From the NCBI RefSeq assembly GCF_003710805.1, contig NZ_RHHB01000002.1:124001-188000 (forward strand): 64,000 nt of DNA. The letters are read 5' to 3'. Below, piece after piece: positions 32,701 through 39,643 of the stretch; the first letter of the stretch is position 1, and each line of letters opens with the position of its first letter. The notes beneath the pieces were generated by a model. The model did not search any database and was not told where the DNA came from. It was given only the letters and a program-made list of their open reading frames with translations. The DNA is from Agromyces tardus (GTDB lineage: Bacteria > Actinomycetota > Actinomycetes > Actinomycetales > Microbacteriaceae). Made by a program: the position numbers and the translations under genes.

Positions 32701-33372
32701 GGCGGCCCGAACTACCTGTTCGGCCTCGGCGACTGGGTGCCCGACCACGGCGAGCAGAGCCGGTCGCTGCACCTGCGCGGCCTCGAGCAGCGCGTCTCCG
32801 AGCTCATCGAGGCGTCGCAGTCGTCGCTCGACTACGAGTCGTTCGAGGTGCTGCGCCGGTCGGCGCTCAGCGACGAGGTCGCCTGGGCCGAGGAGTACGG
32901 CACGGTCAAGGACGTCTCGGGCGTCGGCGTCGAGCGCAACCTCTTCCGCTACCTGCCGCTGCCCGTCACGATCCGCCTGAGCGAGGACGCGACCCTCGCC
33001 GACGGCCTCCGCGTGATCGCGGCCGGCCTCCTCGCGAAGTCGCGCTTCAGCGTGTCGACCGCGCACGAGCTGCCCAAGGGCGTGCGCTCGATCCTCGCGG
33101 CCCGCGACATCCGGGTCGTGCGCGAAGGCGACAGCGGCTGGCTCGAGCGCGCGGCCGCGGGCGGCATCACGACCTCGCGCGTGCGTCTCGTCGGCGGCTC
33201 GGCCTCGGCGCTCGCCGAGGCGACCAACGGCACGCCCGACCTCGCGGTGTGGTCGCACCCCGTCACCCCGTCGGGCCGCGTCGAGCTGCTCCCCTTCCTG
33301 CACGAGCAGGCCGTCTCGATCACCAACCACCGCTTCGGCAACCCGACGACGATCTCCGAGGGTGTCATCTAG
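29743..33372 (+). CDS. putA: Bifunctional proline dehydrogenase / glutamate-semialdehyde dehydrogenase
   Basis: 1209 residues from a GTG preceded by GAAGGAC. The proline dehydrogenase (FAD, TIM barrel) occupies roughly residues 60-430, ending with YLIRRLEENASQDNFMSAV. A linker of about 100 Ala/Ser/Glu-rich residues follows. The aldehyde dehydrogenase covers about 540-1030 with glutamate E773 in LAETSGKNAI and cysteine C807 in GHAGQKCSAASLV. The last 170 residues are a C-terminal domain found in long PutA proteins. There is no N-terminal ribbon-helix-helix domain, so it is not an autorepressor, which fits the divergent LysR gene. It turns proline into glutamate. Confidence 0.95.
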   Translation: MTTSKLLADAVPTTDNVVALVERWLAEAKHHPVDPAAQRLAGVLKDPNGLAFTVGFVDGVMRPEDLGVAGRNLAEVAKLTPKFLPAYLKGAIRLGGAMAPAFPWLVIPIARRVLRAMVGHLVLDATPAKLGPAIAKLRESGNRLNLNLLGEAVLGEQEADRRLQGTYDFLARDDVDYVSIKVSSVVSQLSMWSFDEAVEKVVAKLTPLYELAAKGSAQGKAKFINLDMEEYRDLDLTIAVFKKVLDQPQLHGLEAGIVLQTYLPDALGAMQDLTAWAQARRAAGGAPIKVRIVKGANLAMEHVDAAIHDWPLATYGTKQDSDTNYKRVLHWSMAPERIDAVKLGVAGHNLFDVAHAFLTAKERGIEQGVEFEMLLGMATGQAAAVRGDVGRLLLYTPVVNPTEFDVAIAYLIRRLEENASQDNFMSAVFELGDDRGLFDRERQRYERSLAALEADADVAPAPNRSQDRRTERAAAASVIAAAEASTAEPLAPAAAPGEEHEGSLTSVVLGLTRGSTGDLELADAAASGSAATPGFHNEPDTDPALAANREWGRSILARVPGSTAGVDAVRAARIDDAATLAQLMAAVTERGAEWGRRSGDERAAVLHRAGLALAANRDRLIEVMAAETGKTIAEADPEISEAIDFAHYYAERARELDRVQGATFVPSKLTVVTPPWNFPVAIPAGGVLAALAAGSGVIIKPAKLAQRSGAVMVEALWEAGIPKDLLALVDLGNRDLGTQLVSDERVDRVILTGAYETAELFRSFRKDLPLLAETSGKNAIIVTPSADLDLAASDVAKSAFGHAGQKCSAASLVILVGSVAKSERFQRQLVDAVTSMRVGWPEHATSQIGPIVEPANGKLLHALTTLGIGEEWLVEPRRLDGTNRLWSPGIRTGVKAGSYFHLTEFFGPVLGIMHAKDLDEAIRMQNAVDYGLTAGLHSLDAGELATWLDRVEAGNLYVNRGITGAIVQRQPFGGWKRSSVGAGAKAGGPNYLFGLGDWVPDHGEQSRSLHLRGLEQRVSELIEASQSSLDYESFEVLRRSALSDEVAWAEEYGTVKDVSGVGVERNLFRYLPLPVTIRLSEDATLADGLRVIAAGLLAKSRFSVSTAHELPKGVRSILAARDIRVVREGDSGWLERAAAGGITTSRVRLVGGSASALAEATNGTPDLAVWSHPVTPSGRVELLPFLHEQAVSITNHRFGNPTTISEGVI

Positions 33373-33386
33373 CGAGCGGATGCCGC

Positions 33387-33444
33387 GTGGGGCCTGTGAG
33401 TCCCCACGAGCGGAGGGGGCGGCGCAACCCGCCGTCCCCCTCCG
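33387..33444 (+). terminator. Double hairpin after putA
   Basis: GTGGGG (33387-33392) pairs with CCCCAC (33402-33407). A larger stem CGGAGGGGGCGGCG (from 33411) pairs with CGCCGTCCCCCTCCG (to 33444) with one bulged base. It starts 15 bases after the putA stop and is followed by TCTTCG. Good candidate for intrinsic termination of a long message. Confidence 0.75.
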
Positions 33445-33550
33445 TCTTCGGCCGGCTCGACGCCGGCGCGTCCCCGACGCCCACAGGGTTCCCGCGTGGC
33501 GCACCCCCGGGTGGTCGGCGCCCGGCTGGCGCAGGAGGTAGCGTCATCCG

Positions 33551-34717
33551 GTGCGGATCGCGATCGTGGGGGCGGTGCTGCTGCTCGCGGGCGCCGCGGC
33601 GGCGATCGCCGGCGTGCTTCCGGCCGAGGACATCGTCGCGCTCGTCGGGCGCGTCGCCCCGATCCTCGCGTTCGTCGTGGCGGTGACGATCGTCGCCGAG
33701 CTCGCGGCCGAGGCCGCCGTGTTCCGGGTGATCGCCGAGCGGCTCGCGGGCGTCGCGCGCGGCCGGGCCTTCGTGCTGTGGCTGCTCGTGCTCGCGCTCG
33801 CGGCGGCCTCCACGATCTTCCTCTCCCTCGACACCACGGCGGTGCTGCTGACGCCGATCGTCGTGTCGCTCGCCGCGCACGCGCGCATCTCGCCGATCCC
33901 GTTCGCGCTCACGACCGTGTGGATCGCGAACACCGGGTCGCTGCTGCTCCCGGTCTCGAACCTGACGAACCTGCTCGCGGCGGAGCACTTCGGGCTGCAC
34001 CCGCTCGAGTTCGCGGCGCTCACGTTCGCGCCGGCCGTCGTGGCGATCGTGGTGCCCGCGATCATCATCTTCGTGACGAGGCCGCGCCAACTCCTCGTGC
34101 GGTTCGAGCCGGAGCGCGGCACGCCCCCCGAGGATCGGGTGCTGTTCGGGATCGCGGCGACGACGCTCGCGCTCCTCGTCCCGGCCCTCGTCTCCGGGAT
34201 CGAGGTCTGGATCCCCGCGGCCATCGCGGCGGCCGTGCTGGCGATAGCGTTCGCGGTGCGTCGCCCGGCGGTCCTGCGCCCGTCCCTCGTGCCGTGGCCG
34301 CTCGTGGTCTTCGCCTCGGGGCTCTTCCTCGCGGTGGAGGCGCTGCACGCGGCCGGCACGACCGGCGTGCTCGGCACGCTCGCGGGAACGGGCGACGGGC
34401 CGCTCGAGCTGCTCCGGCTGGCGGGGCTCGGCGCGGCATCCGCCAATGCCGTGAACAACCTGCCCGCGTACCTGGCGCTCGAGCCGTTCGCGGACGACCC
34501 GGTGCGGATCGTCGCCCTCCTGATCGGCGTGAACGCAGGTGCGATCATCACCCCGTGGGGGTCGCTCGCGACCCTGCTCTGGCACTCCCGCCTCGTGTCG
34601 ATGGAGGTCGAGATCTCCTGGCGCCGCTTCATGCTGCTCGGCCTGCTGGCGGCTCCGCTCACCGTCGTGGCCGCGACGCTCGCACTGTCGTTCGCCCAGG
34701 GCACGGCGACGGGCTGA
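33551..34717 (+). CDS. Ion-transporter superfamily permease (ArsB/SLC13-like)
   Basis: 388 residues from a GTG, about ten membrane segments. STIFLSLDTTAVLLTPIVVSLAAHARISPIPFALTTVWIANTGSLLLPVSNLTNLL (about residues 90-145) and the second inverted half LGAASANAVNNLPAYLALEP and GVNAGAIITPWGSLATLLWH are the two hairpin regions of the ArsB/NhaD/DASS superfamily. Family membership is clear; substrate (arsenite, dicarboxylate, sodium) is not. No arsR or arsC is adjacent, so arsenite export is not supported by context. Confidence 0.83.
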   Translation: MRIAIVGAVLLLAGAAAAIAGVLPAEDIVALVGRVAPILAFVVAVTIVAELAAEAAVFRVIAERLAGVARGRAFVLWLLVLALAAASTIFLSLDTTAVLLTPIVVSLAAHARISPIPFALTTVWIANTGSLLLPVSNLTNLLAAEHFGLHPLEFAALTFAPAVVAIVVPAIIIFVTRPRQLLVRFEPERGTPPEDRVLFGIAATTLALLVPALVSGIEVWIPAAIAAAVLAIAFAVRRPAVLRPSLVPWPLVVFASGLFLAVEALHAAGTTGVLGTLAGTGDGPLELLRLAGLGAASANAVNNLPAYLALEPFADDPVRIVALLIGVNAGAIITPWGSLATLLWHSRLVSMEVEISWRRFMLLGLLAAPLTVVAATLALSFAQGTATG

Positions 34718-34796
34718 CCTGCGCGCAGCCCGGGTGGCGTGCCGCGCAGGACGATCGTCACGTCACCGGCATCCGGAGCGCACCTAGGCTCGGGGT

Positions 34797-35735
34797 GTGG
34801 CTGCACACGCACCGATCGTCACGCTCACGATGAACCCCGCCGTCGACGTGAGCAGCTCGACGGACGTGGTCGAGCCCGAGCACAAGCTCCGCTGCGGACC
34901 GAGCCGGTTCGACCCGGGCGGTGGCGGCGTCAACGTCACGCGGGCGATCCGCAACCTCGGCGGCAACTCGATCGCGATCTACCCGCTGGGCGGACCGAGC
35001 GGACAGGCCTACCGCGGCTTCCTCGAGGCGGAGGGGATCGTGGGACGGGTCATCACGATCGCGGGCAACACGCGTGAGAGCTTCACGATCGACGAGCTCT
35101 CGACGGGGCGTCAGTTCCGGTTCGTGCTGCAGGGCCCCACGTTGCGGGAGCCCGAGTGGCGCGCATGCCTCTCGGTGGTGGGCGACATGCTGCCCGTCGG
35201 CGGCTACCTCGTCGCGAGCGGCAGCCTGCCGCCGGGCGTGCCCGACGGGTTCTACGCGCTGCTCGCGCGCATCTCCGCCAGGAACGGCGTGCGGCTCGTC
35301 GTCGACACGTCGGGGCCGGCGCTCGCAGCGGCGCTCGAGGCCGGCGTGTTCCTCGTGAAGCCGAGCCTGCGGGAGTTGGGCGAGCTCGTCGGCGCCGACG
35401 GCACCCTCGACGCCGACGAGCAGGTCGAGGCCGCGCAGGAGATCGTCGCCGAGGGGCGCGCCGAGATCGTGGCGCTCACCCTCGGCGGCGCGGGCGCGCT
35501 GCTCGTGACGGCCGACGAGGTGCTCCGGCTGCCGACGCCCCGGGCCCAGGTGAAGAGCGTCGTCGGCGCGGGCGACTCGTTCCTCGCCGCACTGGTGCTG
35601 CGGCTGGCCCAGGGCAGGTCCCTGGCCGAGGCGTTCCGTTCCGCGGTCGCCGCGGGCACGGCGGCGGCGATGGCGCCGGCGACGGAGCTCTGCCGCGCGG
35701 CCGACGTCGCGCGGCTCGAGGCCGAGCTGGCGTAG
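34797..35735 (+). CDS. PfkB-family sugar kinase (1-phosphofructokinase-like)
   Basis: 312 residues from a GTG. TLTMNPAVDVSSSTDVVEPEHKLRCGPSRFDPGGGGVNVTRAIRNLGGNSIAIYPLGGPSG is the N-terminal half typical of FruK/LacC-type hexose-phosphate kinases, and KSVVGAGDSFLAALVL holds the catalytic aspartate and anion hole near residue 255. A fru PTS operon is not adjacent, so it may be a PfkB-type 6-phosphofructokinase rather than FruK. Followed directly by the tandem repeat array. Confidence 0.86.
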   Translation: MAAHAPIVTLTMNPAVDVSSSTDVVEPEHKLRCGPSRFDPGGGGVNVTRAIRNLGGNSIAIYPLGGPSGQAYRGFLEAEGIVGRVITIAGNTRESFTIDELSTGRQFRFVLQGPTLREPEWRACLSVVGDMLPVGGYLVASGSLPPGVPDGFYALLARISARNGVRLVVDTSGPALAAALEAGVFLVKPSLRELGELVGADGTLDADEQVEAAQEIVAEGRAEIVALTLGGAGALLVTADEVLRLPTPRAQVKSVVGAGDSFLAALVLRLAQGRSLAEAFRSAVAAGTAAAMAPATELCRAADVARLEAELA

Positions 35736-35746
35736 CCGGGGTCGTC

Positions 35747-35920
35747 GGTCGAGGAGCGAAGCGTATCGAGGCCCTCGCCGGTCGAGTAGCGAAGCGTATC
35801 GAGGCCCTCGCCGGTCGAGTAGCGAAGCGTATCGAGGCCCTCGCCGGTCGAGTGGCGAAGCGTATCGAGGCCCGGCGGGAGTGGTCTCGATACGGCGCTG
35901 CGCGCCTACTCGACCGGCGG
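35747..35920. repeat. Tandem 33-bp array of the interspersed repeat plus one inverted copy
   Basis: Four forward copies start at 35747, 35780, 35813 and 35846 with an exact 33-bp period; each is GGTCGAGTA-GCGAAGCG-TATCGAGGCC followed by CTCGCC. Copies 1 and 4 differ by single bases (GAGGAG, GAGTGG). A reverse copy with the long centre lies at 35883-35920. The array fills the gap between the convergent PfkB and protease genes. It is not a CRISPR array because there are no unique spacers. Confidence 0.9.
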
Positions 35921-35927
35921 AATCGGG

Positions 35928-36404
35928 TCAGCGACCGCGGTTCGCCCGCCGCGTTCGGCGCGGGGCGCGCCCGCCGAGGAACGACTCGCCCGCGTCCACG
36001 ATGAAGCCCTGCCGCAGGGCCTCGCGGCCGATCAGCATCCGGAACCCCATCTCGTCGCGATTGCTGAGGTTCATCTCCGCGGTGACCGTGCGCCCGAGCA
36101 GCACGAGGTCCATGAGCACCACGATGCGCTCGTCGACGTGGCCCGAGGAACTGCGCACGTGGCGCCGATCGTGCACCGGGCACTCCACGACCACGGCGTC
36201 GTCGTTGGAGTTCTGCCAGGGGCGCACGCCGAAGCGCACGAGGTCGAGTCCGTCGCGCTGGATCTCCTCGACGTCGAACGCGTGCAGTGACGAGGTACGG
36301 GCCCCGGTGTCGAGCTTCGCCTTGATCCACGGGACGCCGATGCCGGGCAGGCTCACCCACTCGCGCCACCCCGCGATGGTGCTTGAATGGATGGGCTCTG
36401 TCAC
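35928..36404 (-). CDS. RimK-associated retropepsin-like protease (COG4067, RimB-like)
   Basis: 158 residues from a GTG. The active-site motif is LDTGARTSSLHA (D32-T33-G34), a single-domain retropepsin-like aspartic protease, and MLIGREALRQGFIVDAG near the C-terminus is the family's second landmark. These proteins, once called ATP-dependent zinc proteases, are usually encoded next to rimK; in E. coli the homologue removes glutamate from ribosomal protein S6. Here it is divergent from rimK with only 26 bases between the start codons. Confidence 0.87.
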   Translation of the reverse strand: MTEPIHSSTIAGWREWVSLPGIGVPWIKAKLDTGARTSSLHAFDVEEIQRDGLDLVRFGVRPWQNSNDDAVVVECPVHDRRHVRSSSGHVDERIVVLMDLVLLGRTVTAEMNLSNRDEMGFRMLIGREALRQGFIVDAGESFLGGRAPRRTRRANRGR

Positions 36405-36430
36405 ACGCTTATCTTCTCAGGGGCTCAACG

Positions 36431-37633
36431 ATGAAACTTGCGATCCTCTCGCGCGCCCCTCAGGCGTACTCCACGCAGCGCCTTCGCACTGCGGCGCAGC
36501 AGCGAGGACACACCGTGCGGGTGCTCAACACGCTGCGGTTCGCGATCGACCTCTCGGGCGCCGAGCCCGACCTGCAGTACCGCGGACGCCCGCTCTCGGA
36601 CTACGACGCGATCCTGCCCCGCATCGGCAACTCGATCACCTACTTCGGCACCGCGGTGGTGCGCCAGTTCGAGCAGATGGACGTGTACACGCCCAACACC
36701 GCGAACGGCATCACGAACGCGCGCGACAAGCTCCGCGCGAACCAGATCCTCTCGCGGCACAACATCGGCATGCCCGCCACGACGTTCGTGCGCAACCGCG
36801 CCGACGTGCGCCCCGCGATCGAGCGCGTCGGCGGCGCGCCCGTGGTGATCAAGCTGCTCGAGGGCACGCAGGGCATCGGCGTGATCCTCGCGCCGCAGGC
36901 GAAGGTCGCCGAGGCGATCATCGAGACGCTGCACTCGACGAAGCAGAACGTGCTCATCCAGCGGTTCATCGCCGAGAGCCGCGGTCGCGACATCCGTGCG
37001 CTCGTCGTGGGCGACCGCGTGGTCGCGGCCATGCGGCGCGTCGCGAGCGGCGACGAGTTCCGCTCGAACGTGCACCGCGGCGGCACAGTCGAGCCCGTCG
37101 AGCTCACGCCCGAATACGAGGAGGCGGCGGTGCGCTCGGCCCAGATCATGGGCCTCAAGGTCGCCGGCGTCGACATGCTCGAGGGCAACGAGGGCCCGCT
37201 CGTGATGGAGGTCAACTCGTCGCCGGGCCTGCAGGGCATCGAGACGGCGACGAACCTCGACGTCGCGGGCGCGATCATCGACTACATCGCCAACCAGGTG
37301 GCGTTCCCCGAGATCGACGTGCGGCAGCGGCTCACGATCTCGACCGGGTACGGGGTCGCCGAGCTGCTCGTGCACGGCAGCGCCGACCTCGTGGGCAAGA
37401 CGCTCGGCGAGTCCGGGCTGTGGGAGCGCGACATCACGGTGCTCACCCTGCACCGCGGCGCCACCGTGATCCCCAATCCGCGCAAGGGCGTGCAGCTCGA
37501 GGCCGAGGACCGACTGCTCTGCTTCGGCAAGCTCGAGGAGATGCGGTCGATGATCCCCGAGCGGCGTCGCCGCCGCGCGAAGGTGCGCAGGCTCCCGAAG
37601 GAGCCCATCCCGGTTCCGGCTGAGCCCGCCTGA
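36431..37633 (+). CDS. rimK: RimK-type glutamate ligase fused to an RCK_C domain
   Basis: 400 residues from the ATG at 36431, with AGGGG seven bases upstream. Residues 1-290 are a complete RimK: MKLAILSRAPQAYSTQRLRTAAQQRGH, the ATP-grasp core with VVIKLLEGTQGIGVILA, and MEVNSSPGLQGIE at the metal site. Classical RimK stops near residue 300. Here residues about 300-370 form an RCK_C (TrkA-C) domain, VAELLVHGSADLVGKTLGES...ITVLTLHRGATVIPNPRKGVQLEAEDRLLCFG, a ligand-sensing fold normally found in potassium channels. The tail is basic (RRRRRAKVRR). It adds glutamates to a protein C-terminus, ribosomal protein S6 in E. coli. Confidence 0.88.
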   Translation: MKLAILSRAPQAYSTQRLRTAAQQRGHTVRVLNTLRFAIDLSGAEPDLQYRGRPLSDYDAILPRIGNSITYFGTAVVRQFEQMDVYTPNTANGITNARDKLRANQILSRHNIGMPATTFVRNRADVRPAIERVGGAPVVIKLLEGTQGIGVILAPQAKVAEAIIETLHSTKQNVLIQRFIAESRGRDIRALVVGDRVVAAMRRVASGDEFRSNVHRGGTVEPVELTPEYEEAAVRSAQIMGLKVAGVDMLEGNEGPLVMEVNSSPGLQGIETATNLDVAGAIIDYIANQVAFPEIDVRQRLTISTGYGVAELLVHGSADLVGKTLGESGLWERDITVLTLHRGATVIPNPRKGVQLEAEDRLLCFGKLEEMRSMIPERRRRRAKVRRLPKEPIPVPAEPA

Positions 37634-37785
37634 TCGGTCGCGATGCCGGCGCCGGCCGGGTCGGCGCGCCGGAGTGAGGTCTCCGTGGGCGAGGCCGGTT
37701 GCCGAGGGCACTCCGCCGCAGAAACGGCACTCTGGTGCGAGCATCGGGCGAGCGGATGCCGCGGGGCGGCGTGAGACCGCTCGTC

Positions 37786-37937
37786 GGTCGAGTAGCCGCG
37801 GAGCGGCCTATCGAGACCCTCGGGTGCGGACCCGGGTCTCGATACGCGCCTGCGGCGCTACTCGACCGGCGGAGGGGTCTCGATACCCGCCTGCGGCGCT
37901 ACTCGACCGGCGGCCTTCGGCGCTCCTCGACCGGCGG
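37786..37937. repeat. Interspersed repeat cluster between convergent rimK and GntR genes
   Basis: A forward copy at 37786-37818 with the centre GCCGCGGAGCGGCC, reverse copies at 37835-37872 and 37876-37913, and a shortened reverse copy at 37914-37937. The last ends 5 bases before the stop of the GntR gene. The centre differs between copies but keeps its self-complementarity, which argues for selection on the stem and not on the sequence. Confidence 0.85.
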
Positions 37938-37942
37938 GTGTG

Positions 37943-38317
37943 TCAGGGGCGGGCGCGCAGCGCGCGCTCCGCGGCGGTCAGCGCGGCATCCGTCGGCACC
38001 CCGAGCCGGCCGGCCACCTCGGCGAATGCGGATGCCGCGGCCTGCAGCGCCTGCTCGGCGGGGTCGCCGGTGGCCCGCACGAACGTGCCATTGCGGCCCC
38101 GGCCCTCGACGATGCCGTCGGCCTCGAGCTCCTTGTAGGCGCGGGCCACGGTGTTCACCGCGAGGCCGAGCTCGTCGGCGAGCGCCCGCACGGTGGGGAG
38201 CTTCGCGCCGGCGGGGAGCTCACCCGAGCGCACAGCGTCGACGACCTGGCTGCGCAGCTGTTCGTAGGGCGGGGTGGTGCGCGACGCGGCGTCGACGACG
38301 AGGCGCAGTCGCGGCAT
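37943..38317 (-). CDS. GntR family regulator, YtrA type
   Basis: 124 residues: a GntR winged helix (TTPPYEQLRSQVVDAVRSGELPAGAKLPTVRALADELGLAVNTVARAYKELEADGIVEGRGRNGTFV) and only a short helical tail of about 40 residues, the YtrA subfamily layout. YtrA-type regulators usually control an ABC transporter operon, but none is adjacent. It follows the Lrp gene with a 3-base gap, so they are co-transcribed. Confidence 0.87.
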   Translation of the reverse strand: MPRLRLVVDAASRTTPPYEQLRSQVVDAVRSGELPAGAKLPTVRALADELGLAVNTVARAYKELEADGIVEGRGRNGTFVRATGDPAEQALQAAASAFAEVAGRLGVPTDAALTAAERALRARP

Positions 38318-38320
38318 CCG

Positions 38321-38758
38321 CTAGTCCCGGTTGCGGTTGACCAGCCGCGAGAGCACGATCGCGCTGCGCGTGTGGTCGACGTTGGGGGCGATGCGCACGC
38401 GCTCGAGCGCATCCTCGAGCGAGGCGATGTCGCGCGCGCGCATGTGCACGATGGCGTCGGCGCTGCCGGTGACGGTGCCCGCGTAGACGACCTCGGGCAC
38501 GCCCTGCAGGATGCGCTGCAGCTCGTCGGGCGCGACCGTGCCGCGGCAGAAGAGCTCGACGTAGGCCTCGGTGCTCATGCCGTCGACCGCGGGGTCGACC
38601 TGGATCGTGAACGAGCGGATGACGCCGTCGGCGACCAGGCGGTCGACACGCCGCTTCACGGCCGACGCCGACAACCCGACCGACGAACCGATATCGCCGT
38701 AGCCGGCCCGGGAGTTCTGCCGCAGCAGGTCGAGGATCGCTCGGTCCAGGTTGTCCAT
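38321..38758 (-). CDS. Lrp/AsnC family transcriptional regulator
   Basis: 145 residues. HTH LDRAILDLLRQNSRAGYGDIGSSVGLSASAVKRRVDRLVADGVIRSF, then the RAM ligand-binding domain with VYAGTVTGSADAIVHMRARDIASLEDALERVRIAPNV. Lrp proteins respond to amino acids. In relatives a similar Lrp gene often stands beside dimethylargininase or arginine genes; here ddaH lies 8 kb away, so a link is only suggestive. Confidence 0.88.
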   Translation of the reverse strand: MDNLDRAILDLLRQNSRAGYGDIGSSVGLSASAVKRRVDRLVADGVIRSFTIQVDPAVDGMSTEAYVELFCRGTVAPDELQRILQGVPEVVYAGTVTGSADAIVHMRARDIASLEDALERVRIAPNVDHTRSAIVLSRLVNRNRD

Positions 38759-38846
38759 GCGCCGAGTGTACGTCGGTGTGTTGCGTCTCCACAGGCCGTG
38801 ACGCCGGTTTCGTGCGCGGATCGTGACAATCCGCGAGCGGGCGGGT

Positions 38847-39515
38847 TCAGGATGCCGCGGTCGGGTCGCCGGCGATCGCCGGCTGTCCCGCGGCCGACGA
38901 GGTCTCCGCGATCGCCGCGTGCCGTTCGCGCAGCCCGTGCATCAGGGCGCCGAGCCCGAGCCGGAACGCACGATCGGCGCCGTATGCGTCGGCGTGGTCG
39001 GGGTCGAGGGCGGAGCGCAGCGCGCCGAGGTCGGCGGCGACCGTCGCCTGCACGAGCAGGTCGCCCGGCGCGACGATGTCGAGTGCGGAGCCGAGCACGT
39101 GCGCCTCGACGGTGCGCATCACGGCCACGGCGTCCCGCGTCGGCCAGCCGCCGTCGAGCAGCGCTGCGACGACGATCTCGTACATCTCGAGGGTCGAGGG
39201 GTCGCGGATCGGCGTCGTGGCGAGCAGGGGGATCACGTTGGGGTGCGCCGCGAACGCGGTCAGGTACGACCGTGCCCACGCCTGCAGCGCGGCATCCCAC
39301 GGCTGCACGGCGAACGCCGACGTGTCGATCTCGGCGACGATGCGCGCGCGCACGAGCTCGATGAGCTCGGAGCGGCTCCCGACGTGGTTGTAGAGCGAGG
39401 AGACCTGGCGGTCGACGCGGCTCGCGACGGAGCGCATGGTCAGCGCCTCGCCGCCCTCCTCGTCGATGAGGTCGAGCGCGGCGCTCACGAGCTCCTCGCG
39501 CTTCAGTCGGGCCAC
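38847..39515 (-). CDS. TetR family regulator (TetR/TetR_C-type)
   Basis: 222 residues from the GTG at 39515, chosen for the strong GGAGGTGA five bases upstream. HTH: KREELVSAALDLIDEEGGEALTMRSVASRVDRQVSSLYNHVGSRSELIELVRARIV, with the layout of the TetR_C group (drug or metabolite repressors). It is divergent from an amidohydrolase/permease operon, and the intergenic region carries two inverted repeats, so it most likely represses that operon. Confidence 0.87.
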   Translation of the reverse strand: MARLKREELVSAALDLIDEEGGEALTMRSVASRVDRQVSSLYNHVGSRSELIELVRARIVAEIDTSAFAVQPWDAALQAWARSYLTAFAAHPNVIPLLATTPIRDPSTLEMYEIVVAALLDGGWPTRDAVAVMRTVEAHVLGSALDIVAPGDLLVQATVAADLGALRSALDPDHADAYGADRAFRLGLGALMHGLRERHAAIAETSSAAGQPAIAGDPTAAS

Positions 39516-39550
39516 GATTTCACCTCCGGGGTCTTCCGTCGCCGTGTTCG

Positions 39551-39594
39551 GGAGTGTAACGTGCACTCCACGCAAATACGAACAGTGTTCGTAT
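39551..39594. promoter_or_regulatory. Two inverted repeats, probable TetR operators
   Basis: GGAGTG (39551-39556) is mirrored by CACTCC (39564-39569), and ATACGAAC (39576-39583) is mirrored perfectly by GTTCGTAT (39587-39594) around AGT. The second has 8-bp arms, a usual size for a TetR-dimer site, and lies 50 bases before the amidohydrolase start. Confidence 0.65.
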
Positions 39595-39643
39595 ACGGAT
39601 GCCGCCGAGGGGCATCCCCGAGGACGGCGACAGGCGAGATGCG

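Noticed and set aside
29650-33504. A 1284-codon open frame opposite putA
   Set aside because: Antisense shadow; no family motifs, and putA on the other strand is complete and recognisable.
33551-34717. Arsenite efflux pump
   Set aside because: Only superfamily-level similarity to ArsB; no ars operon context.
35747-35920. Possible CRISPR array
   Set aside because: The 33-bp period is the whole repeat; there are no unique spacers and no cas genes nearby.
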